64,000 nt of DNA, taken from the NCBI RefSeq assembly GCF_004116455.1, contig NZ_PDJU01000002.1, positions 340,001-404,000 of the forward strand, in the 5' to 3' direction. The notes below the pieces were generated by a model. It saw nothing but the letters and a program-made list of their open reading frames with translations, made no database searches and was not told the origin of the DNA. This document shows positions 57,051-64,000 of this stretch, piece by piece. The position numbers were made by a program, and so were the translations under genes. Position 1 is the stretch's first letter. Every line of letters starts with the position of its first letter. The stretch is from Arcobacter sp. F155 (GTDB lineage: Bacteria > Campylobacterota > Campylobacteria > Campylobacterales > Arcobacteraceae).

Positions 57051-57437
57051 ATGCCAAAAATTAACAAATATGTTGATATTGATACTGTAGAAAGAGAAGC
57101 AAAGAAAGATTTAATTGATAGACATTCACCATTTATTCACTGTGCTGAAGCTGCTAAAAAAGGTGAGCCTTTTGAAGTAACTGTTAAAATGGGAAATGAA
57201 TATACTCACCCAGATGATTTTGATCACTATATTGAGTCTGTTTCATTATTTAATGGAGAAACTTTATTAGCTAAAGCTACTTATGTTCCAGGAACATTAG
57301 GTAATGTTAAAGCTCACAATACTACAACTTTTACAATTATCCCAACTTCTAAGAAATTAAACTTAGTTGCACATGGTTACTGTACAAAGCACGGAATATG
57401 GGAATCAACTCCTGTAGTTGTGCCTGTAGAAGACTAG
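57051..57437 (+). CDS. Superoxide reductase (neelaredoxin/class II type)
   Basis: 128 residues from the ATG at 57051, with AGGAG upstream; an ATG at 56985 is in thiL leader sequence and unlikely. Iron ligands as in superoxide reductase: His25, His53, His59, Cys111 and His114 (GYCTKHGIW). No N-terminal desulforedoxin domain, so class II. Reduces superoxide to hydrogen peroxide, which cytochrome c peroxidase could then remove. The usual EKH motif at the first ligand is DRH here. Terminator follows. Confidence 0.88.
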   Translation: MPKINKYVDIDTVEREAKKDLIDRHSPFIHCAEAAKKGEPFEVTVKMGNEYTHPDDFDHYIESVSLFNGETLLAKATYVPGTLGNVKAHNTTTFTIIPTSKKLNLVAHGYCTKHGIWESTPVVVPVED

Positions 57438-57447
57438 TTATATTTTT

Positions 57448-57472
57448 AAGTAAAGCAATCTTTGCTTTACTT
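57448..57472 (+). terminator. Terminator of the superoxide reductase gene
   Basis: An 11-bp stem, AAGTAAAGCAA (57448-57458) and TTGCTTTACTT (57462-57472), with a 3-base loop, 10 bases after the stop. Confidence 0.75.
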
Positions 57473-57552
57473 ATATACTCTTAAAAACACACTTATATTA
57501 ATCAAAAAAACAATCTATTAATACTTATATTAACTAATCATTAACTTTTTAT

Positions 57553-57583
57553 TTGACTTTAGTTAATGCTCATCTATTATAAT
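57553..57583 (+). promoter_or_regulatory. Promoter of the candidate small RNA
   Basis: TTGACT at 57553-57558 with TATTAT (57575-57580) at 16-base spacing or TATAAT (57578-57583) at 19. Transcription would begin near 57590. The rest of the gap, about 57473-57552, is AT-rich with nothing recognised. Confidence 0.5.
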
Positions 57584-57589
57584 TTTCAT

Positions 57590-57705
57590 ATGGATTAAGA
57601 AGAAACGCGAAACTTCTTAACTTTAAATTGCGAATTTTTTAAAGTTTTCCAAAAACTTATTTCCTTGTGTGTAAAAAAGCTCCTCTCCCTGGGAGCTTTT
57701 TTTTT
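57590..57705 (+). ncRNA. Candidate small RNA with its own promoter and terminator
   Basis: The 336-base gap between superoxide reductase and the helicase holds no convincing reading frame, but has a promoter, about 115 bases of structured sequence and a very strong terminator. Hairpins: AAGAAG with CTTCTT near 57598-57618, then AACTTTAAA with TTTAAAGTT around 57619-57646. GCGAA occurs twice in loops. The terminator is 57673-57705. I recognise no Rfam family (not tRNA, tmRNA, 6S or SRP RNA by eye). Either a trans-acting small RNA or a leader whose terminator attenuates the helicase. Confidence 0.55.
57673..57705 (+). terminator. Strong rho-independent terminator
   Basis: AAAAAAGCTCC (57673-57683) and GGAGCTTTTTT (57692-57702), 11-bp stem with an 8-base loop, and nine T at 57697-57705. 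It ends the candidate small RNA, about 70 bases before the helicase ATG. Confidence 0.88.
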
Positions 57706-57773
57706 GCCCGAAAAATAAGAATCATTATGCTAATATTCGCCAAATGAAAATACTACTAAAGAATATTAAATAA

Positions 57774-59822
57774 ATGCCTCTATCTAATTTAAATAAAGAA
57801 CAACTCGAAGCTGCAACATGTGAAAAAGGTTTTAACCTTATTATTGCTAGTGCAGGTACAGGAAAAACTTCAACTATTGTAGGAAGAATTGCTAATCTTA
57901 TCAACAATGGTGTGCAACCTGATGAAATTTTACTATTAACTTTTACAAATAAAGCTGCCGCTGAAATGGTAGCAAGGGTTGCTAAGTTCTTTGGAAAAGA
58001 TATGGCTGCAAAAATTATGGCTGGAACATTTCACTCAGTTTCATATAAACTTTTAAAGAAACTAAATAAAAATATTACATTAAAACAACCAAATGAGTTA
58101 AAAACTCTTTTTAGGTCTTTATATGAAAAAAGAGTTTTTTATGAAAGAGAAGATGGTGTAAATCCATATGATGGTGGATATCTTTATGATATGTATTCAC
58201 TATACCTTAACTCAAACGAAGGTGAAGGTTTTGAAGAGTGGATAAAAAATAAAAACCCTGACCATGAAATCTATACACCTATTTATGATGATGTTGTATT
58301 AGAGTTTAATGAACTAAAAACAAAATATGGTTATGCAAACTTTGATGATTTATTAACTATTATGCTTGATACTCTAAAAGAAGAAGAGTTTGACTTTAAA
58401 GAGATTTTAGTTGATGAATACCAAGATACGAACCCTTTACAAGGAAGACTTCTTGATGCATTTAGACCTAAATCACTATTTTGTGTAGGAGATTATGACC
58501 AAAGTATTTATGCTTTTAATGGCTCTGATATTGGTATTATTTCAACATTTGATACAAGATATAAAGGTTCAAATGTATATACACTAAGAAAAAACTATCG
58601 TTCAAGTAGACCTATTTTAGACTTAGCTACAAAAGTTATTGAACATAATGAAAGAATATATGAGAAACAACTTCAAGTTATGAGAACAGATATCTCTATT
58701 CCTCCAAAACTTTTAGAGTTTACTGAGTTGTTTGCACAATATCATCATATCTCAGAAAAGATTTCTCAAAGTTCAACACCCCATAGTGATATAGCAATTA
58801 TCTTTAGAAACAACTCAAGTGCCGATGGAATTGAAGCAAACTTAAGAGAGTATGGAATTCCTGCAAAAAGAAAAGGTGGAATGTCATTTTTTGACTCTGT
58901 TGAGATAAAGTTTGTACTTGATATTTTAGTTATGCAACTATCACACAATGATATGATGGCATTTATTCACGTACTTGAACATGGAAAAGGTATTGGAAAA
59001 GCTATTGCAAAAGATATCTTTGATGCCTTAGTAAAACTAGGAAATGGAGATGTTTTCAAAGGTCTATTTACACCTGATTCAAGTATTAAAAACCCTTATC
59101 AATCAAATAGAGTTAAAAATGTACAGTTAGGTTTATTTGATGATTTTATTGAATTAGGAAGTGTATCAAAATTTAAAGATTGTGGTTTTGAAGAAGCTTT
59201 TTTATCTAATGCAATTTTAAAACACCCTAAACTATCTGTTGATGGAGCAAAATATCTTTATGACTTCTATTTACTTATGAAAATGATTAGAAGAACAAAA
59301 GTTCCAGAATCACTTGTTTCATCGGTTACTTCATCTATGATGTACTCAAGGCTAAAAGAGAATTTAGCTACAAAAAGAGCAACGCAAAAAGATGGTACTG
59401 TAAACATGATGCAAAAAACTAAAGCCCATGCTAAAATCAATAGAAAAGTGATGCTTCTAAAAAACCTTGCTAGAAACTTTAACGACCTATCAAAATTTGT
59501 TAACTCAATGATTCTTGGTGGTGGAGAGATGAGTGAAGGAGATGGAGTAAACCTTCTTTCTGTTCATGCAAGTAAAGGTTTAGAGTTTAAAGAAGTTTTC
59601 GTAATCGACCTTATGGATGGAAGATTCCCAAATAGAAAACTTATGAGCAAAGGTGGAAGTATAGAAGAAGAAAGAAGACTTTTTTATGTTGCTGTAACAA
59701 GAGCTAAAGATGTACTTTACCTTAGTTTTGCAAAATATGACAAAGTAAAAAAACTAGATTTTATTCACTCTCCATTTTTAAAAGAAGCTGGCTTAATAAA
59801 AAAAGAGTCTCCTGAAGATTAA
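57774..59822 (+). CDS. UvrD/Rep family ATP-dependent DNA helicase
   Basis: 682 residues, superfamily 1A. Walker A ASAGTGKT (25-32), motif Ia LTFTNKAAAEM, Walker B VDEYQDTN (about 213-220), motif III VGDYDQSIYAFNGSD, motif IV LRKNYRSSRPI, motif V VHASKGLEFKEVFVIDL and motif VI EERRLFYVAVTRAKDVLYLS. It unwinds 3' to 5' in repair or replication restart. Rep or UvrD assignment is not possible by eye. Confidence 0.93.
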   Translation: MPLSNLNKEQLEAATCEKGFNLIIASAGTGKTSTIVGRIANLINNGVQPDEILLLTFTNKAAAEMVARVAKFFGKDMAAKIMAGTFHSVSYKLLKKLNKNITLKQPNELKTLFRSLYEKRVFYEREDGVNPYDGGYLYDMYSLYLNSNEGEGFEEWIKNKNPDHEIYTPIYDDVVLEFNELKTKYGYANFDDLLTIMLDTLKEEEFDFKEILVDEYQDTNPLQGRLLDAFRPKSLFCVGDYDQSIYAFNGSDIGIISTFDTRYKGSNVYTLRKNYRSSRPILDLATKVIEHNERIYEKQLQVMRTDISIPPKLLEFTELFAQYHHISEKISQSSTPHSDIAIIFRNNSSADGIEANLREYGIPAKRKGGMSFFDSVEIKFVLDILVMQLSHNDMMAFIHVLEHGKGIGKAIAKDIFDALVKLGNGDVFKGLFTPDSSIKNPYQSNRVKNVQLGLFDDFIELGSVSKFKDCGFEEAFLSNAILKHPKLSVDGAKYLYDFYLLMKMIRRTKVPESLVSSVTSSMMYSRLKENLATKRATQKDGTVNMMQKTKAHAKINRKVMLLKNLARNFNDLSKFVNSMILGGGEMSEGDGVNLLSVHASKGLEFKEVFVIDLMDGRFPNRKLMSKGGSIEEERRLFYVAVTRAKDVLYLSFAKYDKVKKLDFIHSPFLKEAGLIKKESPED

Positions 59823-59868
59823 GAGTTTTCTTAAATACGTGACACATATGTGACATTTTTTAGTTATC

Positions 59869-59898
59869 ATATACCTTCAAAGAAAGTTGAAGGTATAT
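59869..59898 (+). promoter_or_regulatory. 12-bp hairpin covering the ribosome binding site of the next gene
   Basis: Perfect inverted repeat 59869-59880 with 59887-59898 and a 6-base centre (core ATACCTTCAA and TTGAAGGTAT). The AAGG ribosome binding site (59890-59893) of the gene at 59902 lies in the right arm. Upstream, GTGACA occurs at 59839 and 59850, one helical turn apart, around CACATATGTG. Confidence 0.55.
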
Positions 59899-59901
59899 AT
59901 T

Positions 59902-60183
59902 ATGCTAAAAAGCCCTAAAGATTCACACAACTATATTCAGAAAATAGAAAAAGTTCTTAAAGAAGAAAAAGTAAGAGAACAACTAACTATCAATGAACTA
60001 AGCAACACAAATACAAATGACAAAAATCATATTAAATCTTTAAAAAACTACCTAGAACAAATCAAAACAAATATCTTAAAACTAAACTACTTACTTGATA
60101 ACTTAAACATGGAAAGAAATATCCCAAGTTTGAGTATTGCTAAACTTGCACAGCAAGATAGCAAAATAAAAAGCTATTTATAG
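59902..60183 (+). CDS. Small helical protein of unknown function
   Basis: 93 residues from the ATG at 59902 (AAGG 8 bases upstream); a TTG 15 bases earlier is less likely. Polar, Asn/Lys/Leu-rich, with probable coiled helices (YIQKIEKVLKEEKVRE and KSLKNYLEQIKTNILKL). No membrane segment or cysteine and no recognised domain. Its ribosome binding site is in a 12-bp hairpin. 82 bases before valS, with its own upstream signals. Confidence 0.55.
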   Translation: MLKSPKDSHNYIQKIEKVLKEEKVREQLTINELSNTNTNDKNHIKSLKNYLEQIKTNILKLNYLLDNLNMERNIPSLSIAKLAQQDSKIKSYL

Positions 60184-60211
60184 TATTACCTTAAATAAAA
60201 TCTTTTTTAGA

Positions 60212-60217
60212 TATAAT
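60212..60217 (+). promoter_or_regulatory. -10 element before valS with GC-rich discriminator
   Basis: TATAAT at 60212-60217 followed by CGCGG, 48 bases before the valS ATG. No strong -35. The discriminator is like those of aspS and rpsJ. Confidence 0.5.
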
Positions 60218-60265
60218 CGCGGATATTTTATTAAACAAAATCATAATAATCACATAGGAACATAA

Positions 60266-62884
60266 ATGAGCGGAAAATACGAACCATCAAAAGTAGAAGA
60301 CAACTATTACAAAATCTGTGAAGATAGAGGTTATTTTGAAATTGACGGAAACAAAGATATTCAAGAAGAGGGAAAAAACTTTTCAATTATGATGCCTCCT
60401 CCAAATGTAACTGGTAGCTTACATATTGGACATGCTCTTACATTTACACTGCAAGATATTATTACTAGATATAAAAGAATGGATGGGTACAAAACTTTAT
60501 GGCAACCTGGAACTGACCACGCTGGTATCGCAACACAAAATGTTGTTGAAAAGCAATTATTAGCAGAAGGTACTACTAAAGAAGAGATTGGAAGAGAAAA
60601 GTTTCTTGAAAGAGCTTGGCTTCAAAAAGAGACTTCTGGTGGAAGCATTGTTCACCAAATGAGAAAACTTGGTGTTACTCCTGCATGGTCAAGGGAAAGA
60701 TTCACTATGGATGAAGGTCTAAAAGAAGCTGTTAAAGAAGCTTTTGTATCTTTATACAATGATGGATTTATCACTCAAAACAACTACATGGTAAACTGGT
60801 GTACTCACGATGGTGCTTTATCAGATATCGAAGTTGAGCACGAAGAAGTAAATGGTAAGTTTTATCATATGATTTATAAGTTTGCTGATGGAAGTGGTGA
60901 AGTACAAGTTGCAACTACTAGACCTGAAACATACTTTGGTGATACTGCTATTATGGTTCACCCTGATGATGAAAGATATAAAGATATCGTTGGAAAAGAA
61001 GTATTACTTCCTCTAACTGATAGAAAAATCAAAGTTATTACTGACTCTCATGTTGATATGGAGTTTGGAACAGGTGTTGTAAAAGTAACTCCAGCACATG
61101 ACCAAAATGACTACGAAGTTGGAAAAAGACACGATTTAGAATTCATCAAATGTTTTGATGAAGCTGGTATTTTAAATGACTATTGTGGAGAGTTCGCTGG
61201 ACTTGAGAGACTTGAAGCTAGACCTATTATTGTTGAAAAACTACAAGCAGAAGGTTATATTGTAAAAATAGATGAGCATACTCACCAAGTTGGTCACTGT
61301 TATAGATGTAAAAATATTGTTGAGCCATTTATTTCTCAACAATGGTTCTTATCAGAAAAAGTTGCAAAATCTTCAATTGATAAAACAAAAGCACATAACA
61401 ACTTCCACCCTGCTCACTGGATCAACTCATATACAGCATGGATGGATGAATTAAGACCGTGGTGTATTTCAAGACAATTATGGTGGGGACATAGAATTCC
61501 TGTATTTACTTGTGACTCTTGTAATCACCAATGGGCAGATAAAGCTGATGAACCGGAAGCTTGTCCAAAATGTGGAAATAAACACTATACTCAAGACCCT
61601 GATGTATTAGATACATGGTTCTCTTCTGCTTTATGGGCTATGTCTCCATTAGGTTGGGGAAATAATGGAAAATTACCTGAGCTTTATAATTTAGAGCAAG
61701 ATATGAAAGACTTCTATCCAAACTCTTTATTAATCACAGGTTTTGATATTATGTTCTTCTGGGTTGCTAGAATGATGATGATGGGTGATCACTTCCAAGG
61801 TGAGTTACCGTTTAAAGATATCTATATGCACGCACTTGTAAGAGATGAGCACGGTGCTAAAATGTCTAAATCAAAAGGAAATGTAATTGACCCACTTGAT
61901 ATGGTTGAAGAACATTCTGCTGATATTATTAGATTTACACTTGCATACTTAGCAGTTCAAGGTAGAGATATTAAACTTGGTGCTAAAAACTTAGAGCAGT
62001 TTAGAAACTTTACAAACAAACTTTATAATGCTGCTAATTTCTTAACTTTAAATGTAGATACATTTGAAGATTTAAAAGATATTGAGATTAAAACAGCTCT
62101 TGGAAAATATATGCAATCAAGACTTTCTCATGCAGTTGAAGATGTAAGAGAAGCACTTGAAACATTTAAATTCAATGAAGCAGCATCTATTTTATATAAA
62201 TTTGTATGGACAGAGTTCTGTGATTGGGGTATTGAGTACTCTAAAGCTAGTAAAGATTCTATTTCTGAGCTTGGAGCTATTTTCAAAGAGACTCTTAAAT
62301 TAGTATCTCCATTTATGCCATTTATTTCTGATTACTTATATCACAAATTATCAGGAACTTCTTTAGAAGATGGAGCAGAATCGTTAATGGTTTCTTCATT
62401 CCCTAAAGAGACTGCACAAGATAAAGAGACTGAAGCAATGTTTGCAATCATTGAAGAAGCGATTACAGCATTAAGAAGAGCAAAAGTTATTATTGATATG
62501 GGTAACTCAAAAATTGCTAAAGCATATATCAAATTAGATACTAAAATAGATACGCAGTTAGCAAAACCATTTATTCAAAAGCTTGCAAAAGTTGAAGATA
62601 TTGAGTTTGTTGAAGCTAAAGTAGAAAACTCTATTACAGATGTATCTGATAACTTAGAGGTTTACTTACCAACAAGTGAAATTGATATGAGTCCAATCAT
62701 TGATAAATTAACTAAACAAAAAGAGAAAGTAGAAAAAGAAGTTAATAAACTAAATGGAATGCTTTCAAATGAAAGATTTGTTGCAAATGCTCCTGAAGCT
62801 GTTGTTGCTGAAAACAAACAAGCTTTAGCAGATGCACAAGCAAAATTAGAAAAAATTGAAAATGAATTAAAGGCTATTTTATAA
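60266..62884 (+). CDS. valS: Valyl-tRNA synthetase
   Basis: 872 residues, class Ia. HIGH motif HIGH at 53-56 in PPPNVTGSLHIGHAL, editing (CP1) domain with TTRPETYFGDTAI, zinc-binding Cys pairs (TCDSCNHQW and CPKCGNKHY), KMSKS motif at about 532-536, anticodon-binding helices and a C-terminal coiled coil (about 800-872). The stop lies in a 10-bp hairpin. Confidence 0.97.
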   Translation: MSGKYEPSKVEDNYYKICEDRGYFEIDGNKDIQEEGKNFSIMMPPPNVTGSLHIGHALTFTLQDIITRYKRMDGYKTLWQPGTDHAGIATQNVVEKQLLAEGTTKEEIGREKFLERAWLQKETSGGSIVHQMRKLGVTPAWSRERFTMDEGLKEAVKEAFVSLYNDGFITQNNYMVNWCTHDGALSDIEVEHEEVNGKFYHMIYKFADGSGEVQVATTRPETYFGDTAIMVHPDDERYKDIVGKEVLLPLTDRKIKVITDSHVDMEFGTGVVKVTPAHDQNDYEVGKRHDLEFIKCFDEAGILNDYCGEFAGLERLEARPIIVEKLQAEGYIVKIDEHTHQVGHCYRCKNIVEPFISQQWFLSEKVAKSSIDKTKAHNNFHPAHWINSYTAWMDELRPWCISRQLWWGHRIPVFTCDSCNHQWADKADEPEACPKCGNKHYTQDPDVLDTWFSSALWAMSPLGWGNNGKLPELYNLEQDMKDFYPNSLLITGFDIMFFWVARMMMMGDHFQGELPFKDIYMHALVRDEHGAKMSKSKGNVIDPLDMVEEHSADIIRFTLAYLAVQGRDIKLGAKNLEQFRNFTNKLYNAANFLTLNVDTFEDLKDIEIKTALGKYMQSRLSHAVEDVREALETFKFNEAASILYKFVWTEFCDWGIEYSKASKDSISELGAIFKETLKLVSPFMPFISDYLYHKLSGTSLEDGAESLMVSSFPKETAQDKETEAMFAIIEEAITALRRAKVIIDMGNSKIAKAYIKLDTKIDTQLAKPFIQKLAKVEDIEFVEAKVENSITDVSDNLEVYLPTSEIDMSPIIDKLTKQKEKVEKEVNKLNGMLSNERFVANAPEAVVAENKQALADAQAKLEKIENELKAIL

Positions 62885-62892
62885 TAGCCTTT
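62869..62892 (+). terminator. Hairpin overlapping the valS stop
   Basis: AAAGGCTATT (62869-62878) and AATAGCCTTT (62883-62892), a 10-bp stem with loop TTAT, spanning the last valS codons and stop. Only a short T run follows and the next gene begins 12 bases on, so it may end transcription partially or protect the 3' end. Confidence 0.5.
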
Positions 62893-62904
62893 TAAAGGGG
62901 ACAA

Positions 62905-63666
62905 ATGAGTTTTAAAAGTTTTTTATTAGTTATATTTTTAGGAGTTTTGTTTACTGGTTGTATGCCTAAACAAGATGATGTAAAAAATGTATTTCAATCT
63001 GACTCTGCAAATATAATAAAAAGAGACTATAAAAAAAGTCAAAAACTTTTAATCTCATTTAAAAAGAAACTTGATTTAAGAAACCCAAAAGCCTTTGATA
63101 AATCTATAGAAAAAAAGATTTATGACTTAATTGAGTCATCTGAAAAAACACTACTATTAAAATACAACAACAAAATACTTGAAAACTACAAAGACTACCT
63201 ACAATTAGCATTTAGTAAAGACACTATAAAAAATAGAAATGACTTTTTAGTTTTAGGTTTATACTACTCATTATATGATGCTTATGATATTGAAGATGGG
63301 CATAAAATAATTGCCTTAGCATATGAAAAAGAGAAACTTCATAAACTACATAAAAATCTTCAAATATTAAAATGGAAACTTAAAGTAGATAAAGACCTAA
63401 ATAATGATTATCTATTTTTAACTTGGCAAAATAACTGGCAAATAGAGTTAGAAAAAAGATTAAATAATGATGAAGAAATCACTTATGAAGATATCAAGAA
63501 CCTTACATATATAAAAGATGGAAAAGAGTCTTTATTAAGTCGTTCTAACTTTACCTTTGAAGTATTATTAACTCAAATGATTTATAATGTTGAGAATACT
63601 TTATTTGCACTAGGTGAAGAGCCTAAAAAACTTGCAATTGATGCAGTATTTTTCTTATTTATATAA
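62905..63666 (+). CDS. Lipoprotein of unknown function
   Basis: 253 residues with a lipoprotein signal: hydrophobic LLVIFLGVLF then FTGC with Cys19. The rest is helical, Lys-rich and rich in aromatic residues (LGLYYSLYDAYDIEDGH). No known domain; the helix pairs could be TPR-like. AAAGGGGAC precedes the ATG. Between valS and glyA, probably read with one of them. Confidence 0.65.
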   Translation: MSFKSFLLVIFLGVLFTGCMPKQDDVKNVFQSDSANIIKRDYKKSQKLLISFKKKLDLRNPKAFDKSIEKKIYDLIESSEKTLLLKYNNKILENYKDYLQLAFSKDTIKNRNDFLVLGLYYSLYDAYDIEDGHKIIALAYEKEKLHKLHKNLQILKWKLKVDKDLNNDYLFLTWQNNWQIELEKRLNNDEEITYEDIKNLTYIKDGKESLLSRSNFTFEVLLTQMIYNVENTLFALGEEPKKLAIDAVFFLFI

Positions 63667-63749
63667 CAAAAACTATTTTTAGCAATATCTGGATTGTTAT
63701 AAATTTTCCTTTTTGATATACTTTTTAAAAATTTTTAAAAGGTAATACT

Positions 63750-64000
63750 ATGAGCTACATAACAGAAGCAAGACTAGAACAAGCAGATAAAGAGATTTTT
63801 GATATCGTAGAAGCAGAACTAGAAAGACAAACAACACACTTAGAGATGATTGCAAGTGAAAACTTCACATCTGCTGCTGTGATGGAAGCAATGGGTTCTG
63901 TATTTACTAACAAGTATGCAGAGGGTTATCCATATAAAAGATATTATGGTGGATGTGAATTTGCTGACAAAGCTGAGCAATTAGCTATTGACAGAGCTTG
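63750..64000 (+). CDS. glyA: Serine hydroxymethyltransferase (partial, cut by window end)
   Basis: The first 83 residues of a PLP enzyme that converts serine and tetrahydrofolate to glycine and methylene-tetrahydrofolate. [43 protein letters not shown] are signature segments of the N-terminal region. AAAAGG is the ribosome binding site, 7 bases before the ATG. The PLP-binding lysine lies beyond the window. Confidence 0.95.
   Translation, partial: MSYITEARLEQADKEIFDIVEAELERQTTHLEMIASENFTSAAVMEAMGSVFTNKYAEGYPYKRYYGGCEFADKAEQLAIDRA

Noticed and set aside
56966..57067. N-terminal extension of thiL to 57067 and of the superoxide reductase to 56985
   Set aside because: The two extensions overlap each other, are not conserved-looking, and each gene has a better internal ATG that matches its family start (for superoxide reductase with an AGGAG ribosome binding site).
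57438..57773. A tRNA or tmRNA in the largest gap
   Set aside because: No acceptor stem, T-arm or CCA-like end, and no tag-peptide frame was found; only the candidate small RNA is supported.
62888..62904. A third copy of the structured element before the lipoprotein gene (CCTTTTAAAGGGGAC)
   Set aside because: It shares only a few bases with hairpin C, lacks hairpins A and B and the GTCCC loop, and is in the opposite relation to the gene; the GGGGAC is just a ribosome binding site.
1..64000. CRISPR array, prophage, insertion sequence or genomic island
   Set aside because: No regularly spaced repeats, transposase, integrase or phage genes were found, and gene content and codon use look uniform.

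Overview
The window is AT-rich (roughly 30% G+C by eye), densely coded DNA from a member of the Campylobacterota, most likely an Arcobacter-like organism (Arcobacteraceae). The reasons are the ribosomal protein order without rpmD, a MurF with N-terminal membrane helices in a ruvA-ddl-hydrolase-murF run like that of Campylobacter, several chemotaxis genes, a di-haem cytochrome c peroxidase, a class D beta-lactamase and a Lys/Asn/Ile-rich proteome. No rRNA or tRNA gene, insertion sequence, prophage or CRISPR array was seen. The window looks like ordinary chromosome.

Layout. 1-3.1 kb: a small secreted protein, then an operon of a peroxiredoxin-like protein, a NemR-like TetR regulator, exonuclease III and a methyltransferase, driven by a strong promoter that carries a palindromic operator. 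3.3-6.8 kb: cytochrome c peroxidase facing an operon of a J-domain protein, an ADP-ribosylglycohydrolase-like protein, a PsiE-like membrane protein and a radical SAM enzyme. 6.9-14.2 kb: a Cache-type sensor kinase, a chemoreceptor with a C-terminal pentapeptide, a J-domain membrane protein, a SprT-like peptidase, a glutathione peroxidase, a small-molecule kinase and an unknown secreted protein. 14.3-17.8 kb: uvrC, alr and a Sel1-repeat protein. 17.8-31.5 kb, mostly minus strand: a ZntB-like transporter, a 2OG oxygenase, a MoCF-domain protein, adk, a YgiQ-type radical SAM protein, a soluble double-sensor CheW protein, a ZnuA-like protein, aspS, an LpoA-like lipoprotein, a family 4 uracil-DNA glycosylase and a diguanylate cyclase. 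31.6-42.4 kb: the S10-spc ribosomal cluster with secY, map and infA, read from a consensus promoter. 42.5-46.5 kb: a receiver-kinase protein and a dadA-ridA cluster. 46.5-52.3 kb: one long minus-strand peptidoglycan operon, ruvA, ddl, hydrolase, murF, HIT protein, class D beta-lactamase and def. 52.4-57.4 kb: a chemoreceptor with a haem c motif facing a CheZ-like gene, then truD, thiL and superoxide reductase. 57.4-64 kb: a candidate small RNA, a UvrD/Rep-type helicase, a small protein, valS, a lipoprotein and the start of glyA.

The genes form a few themes. D-alanine and cell wall: Alr makes D-Ala, Ddl and MurF load it into the peptidoglycan precursor, DadA and RidA can break D-amino acids down, and the beta-lactamase lies in the same operon as ddl and murF. 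Oxidative stress: peroxiredoxin-like protein, cytochrome c peroxidase, glutathione peroxidase and superoxide reductase. Chemotaxis and signalling: two chemoreceptors, a soluble sensor-CheW protein, a CheZ-like phosphatase, two histidine kinases and a diguanylate cyclase.

The most notable finding is a structured element of about 115 nt present twice inside the ruvA-to-def operon, once before ddl and once before the HIT gene. Three hairpins are conserved. The last hairpin buries the ribosome binding site of the next gene. Its stem changes by compensating substitutions between the copies, while a five-base loop and an adjoining complementary five-base segment stay constant, so a second, mutually exclusive pairing is possible.
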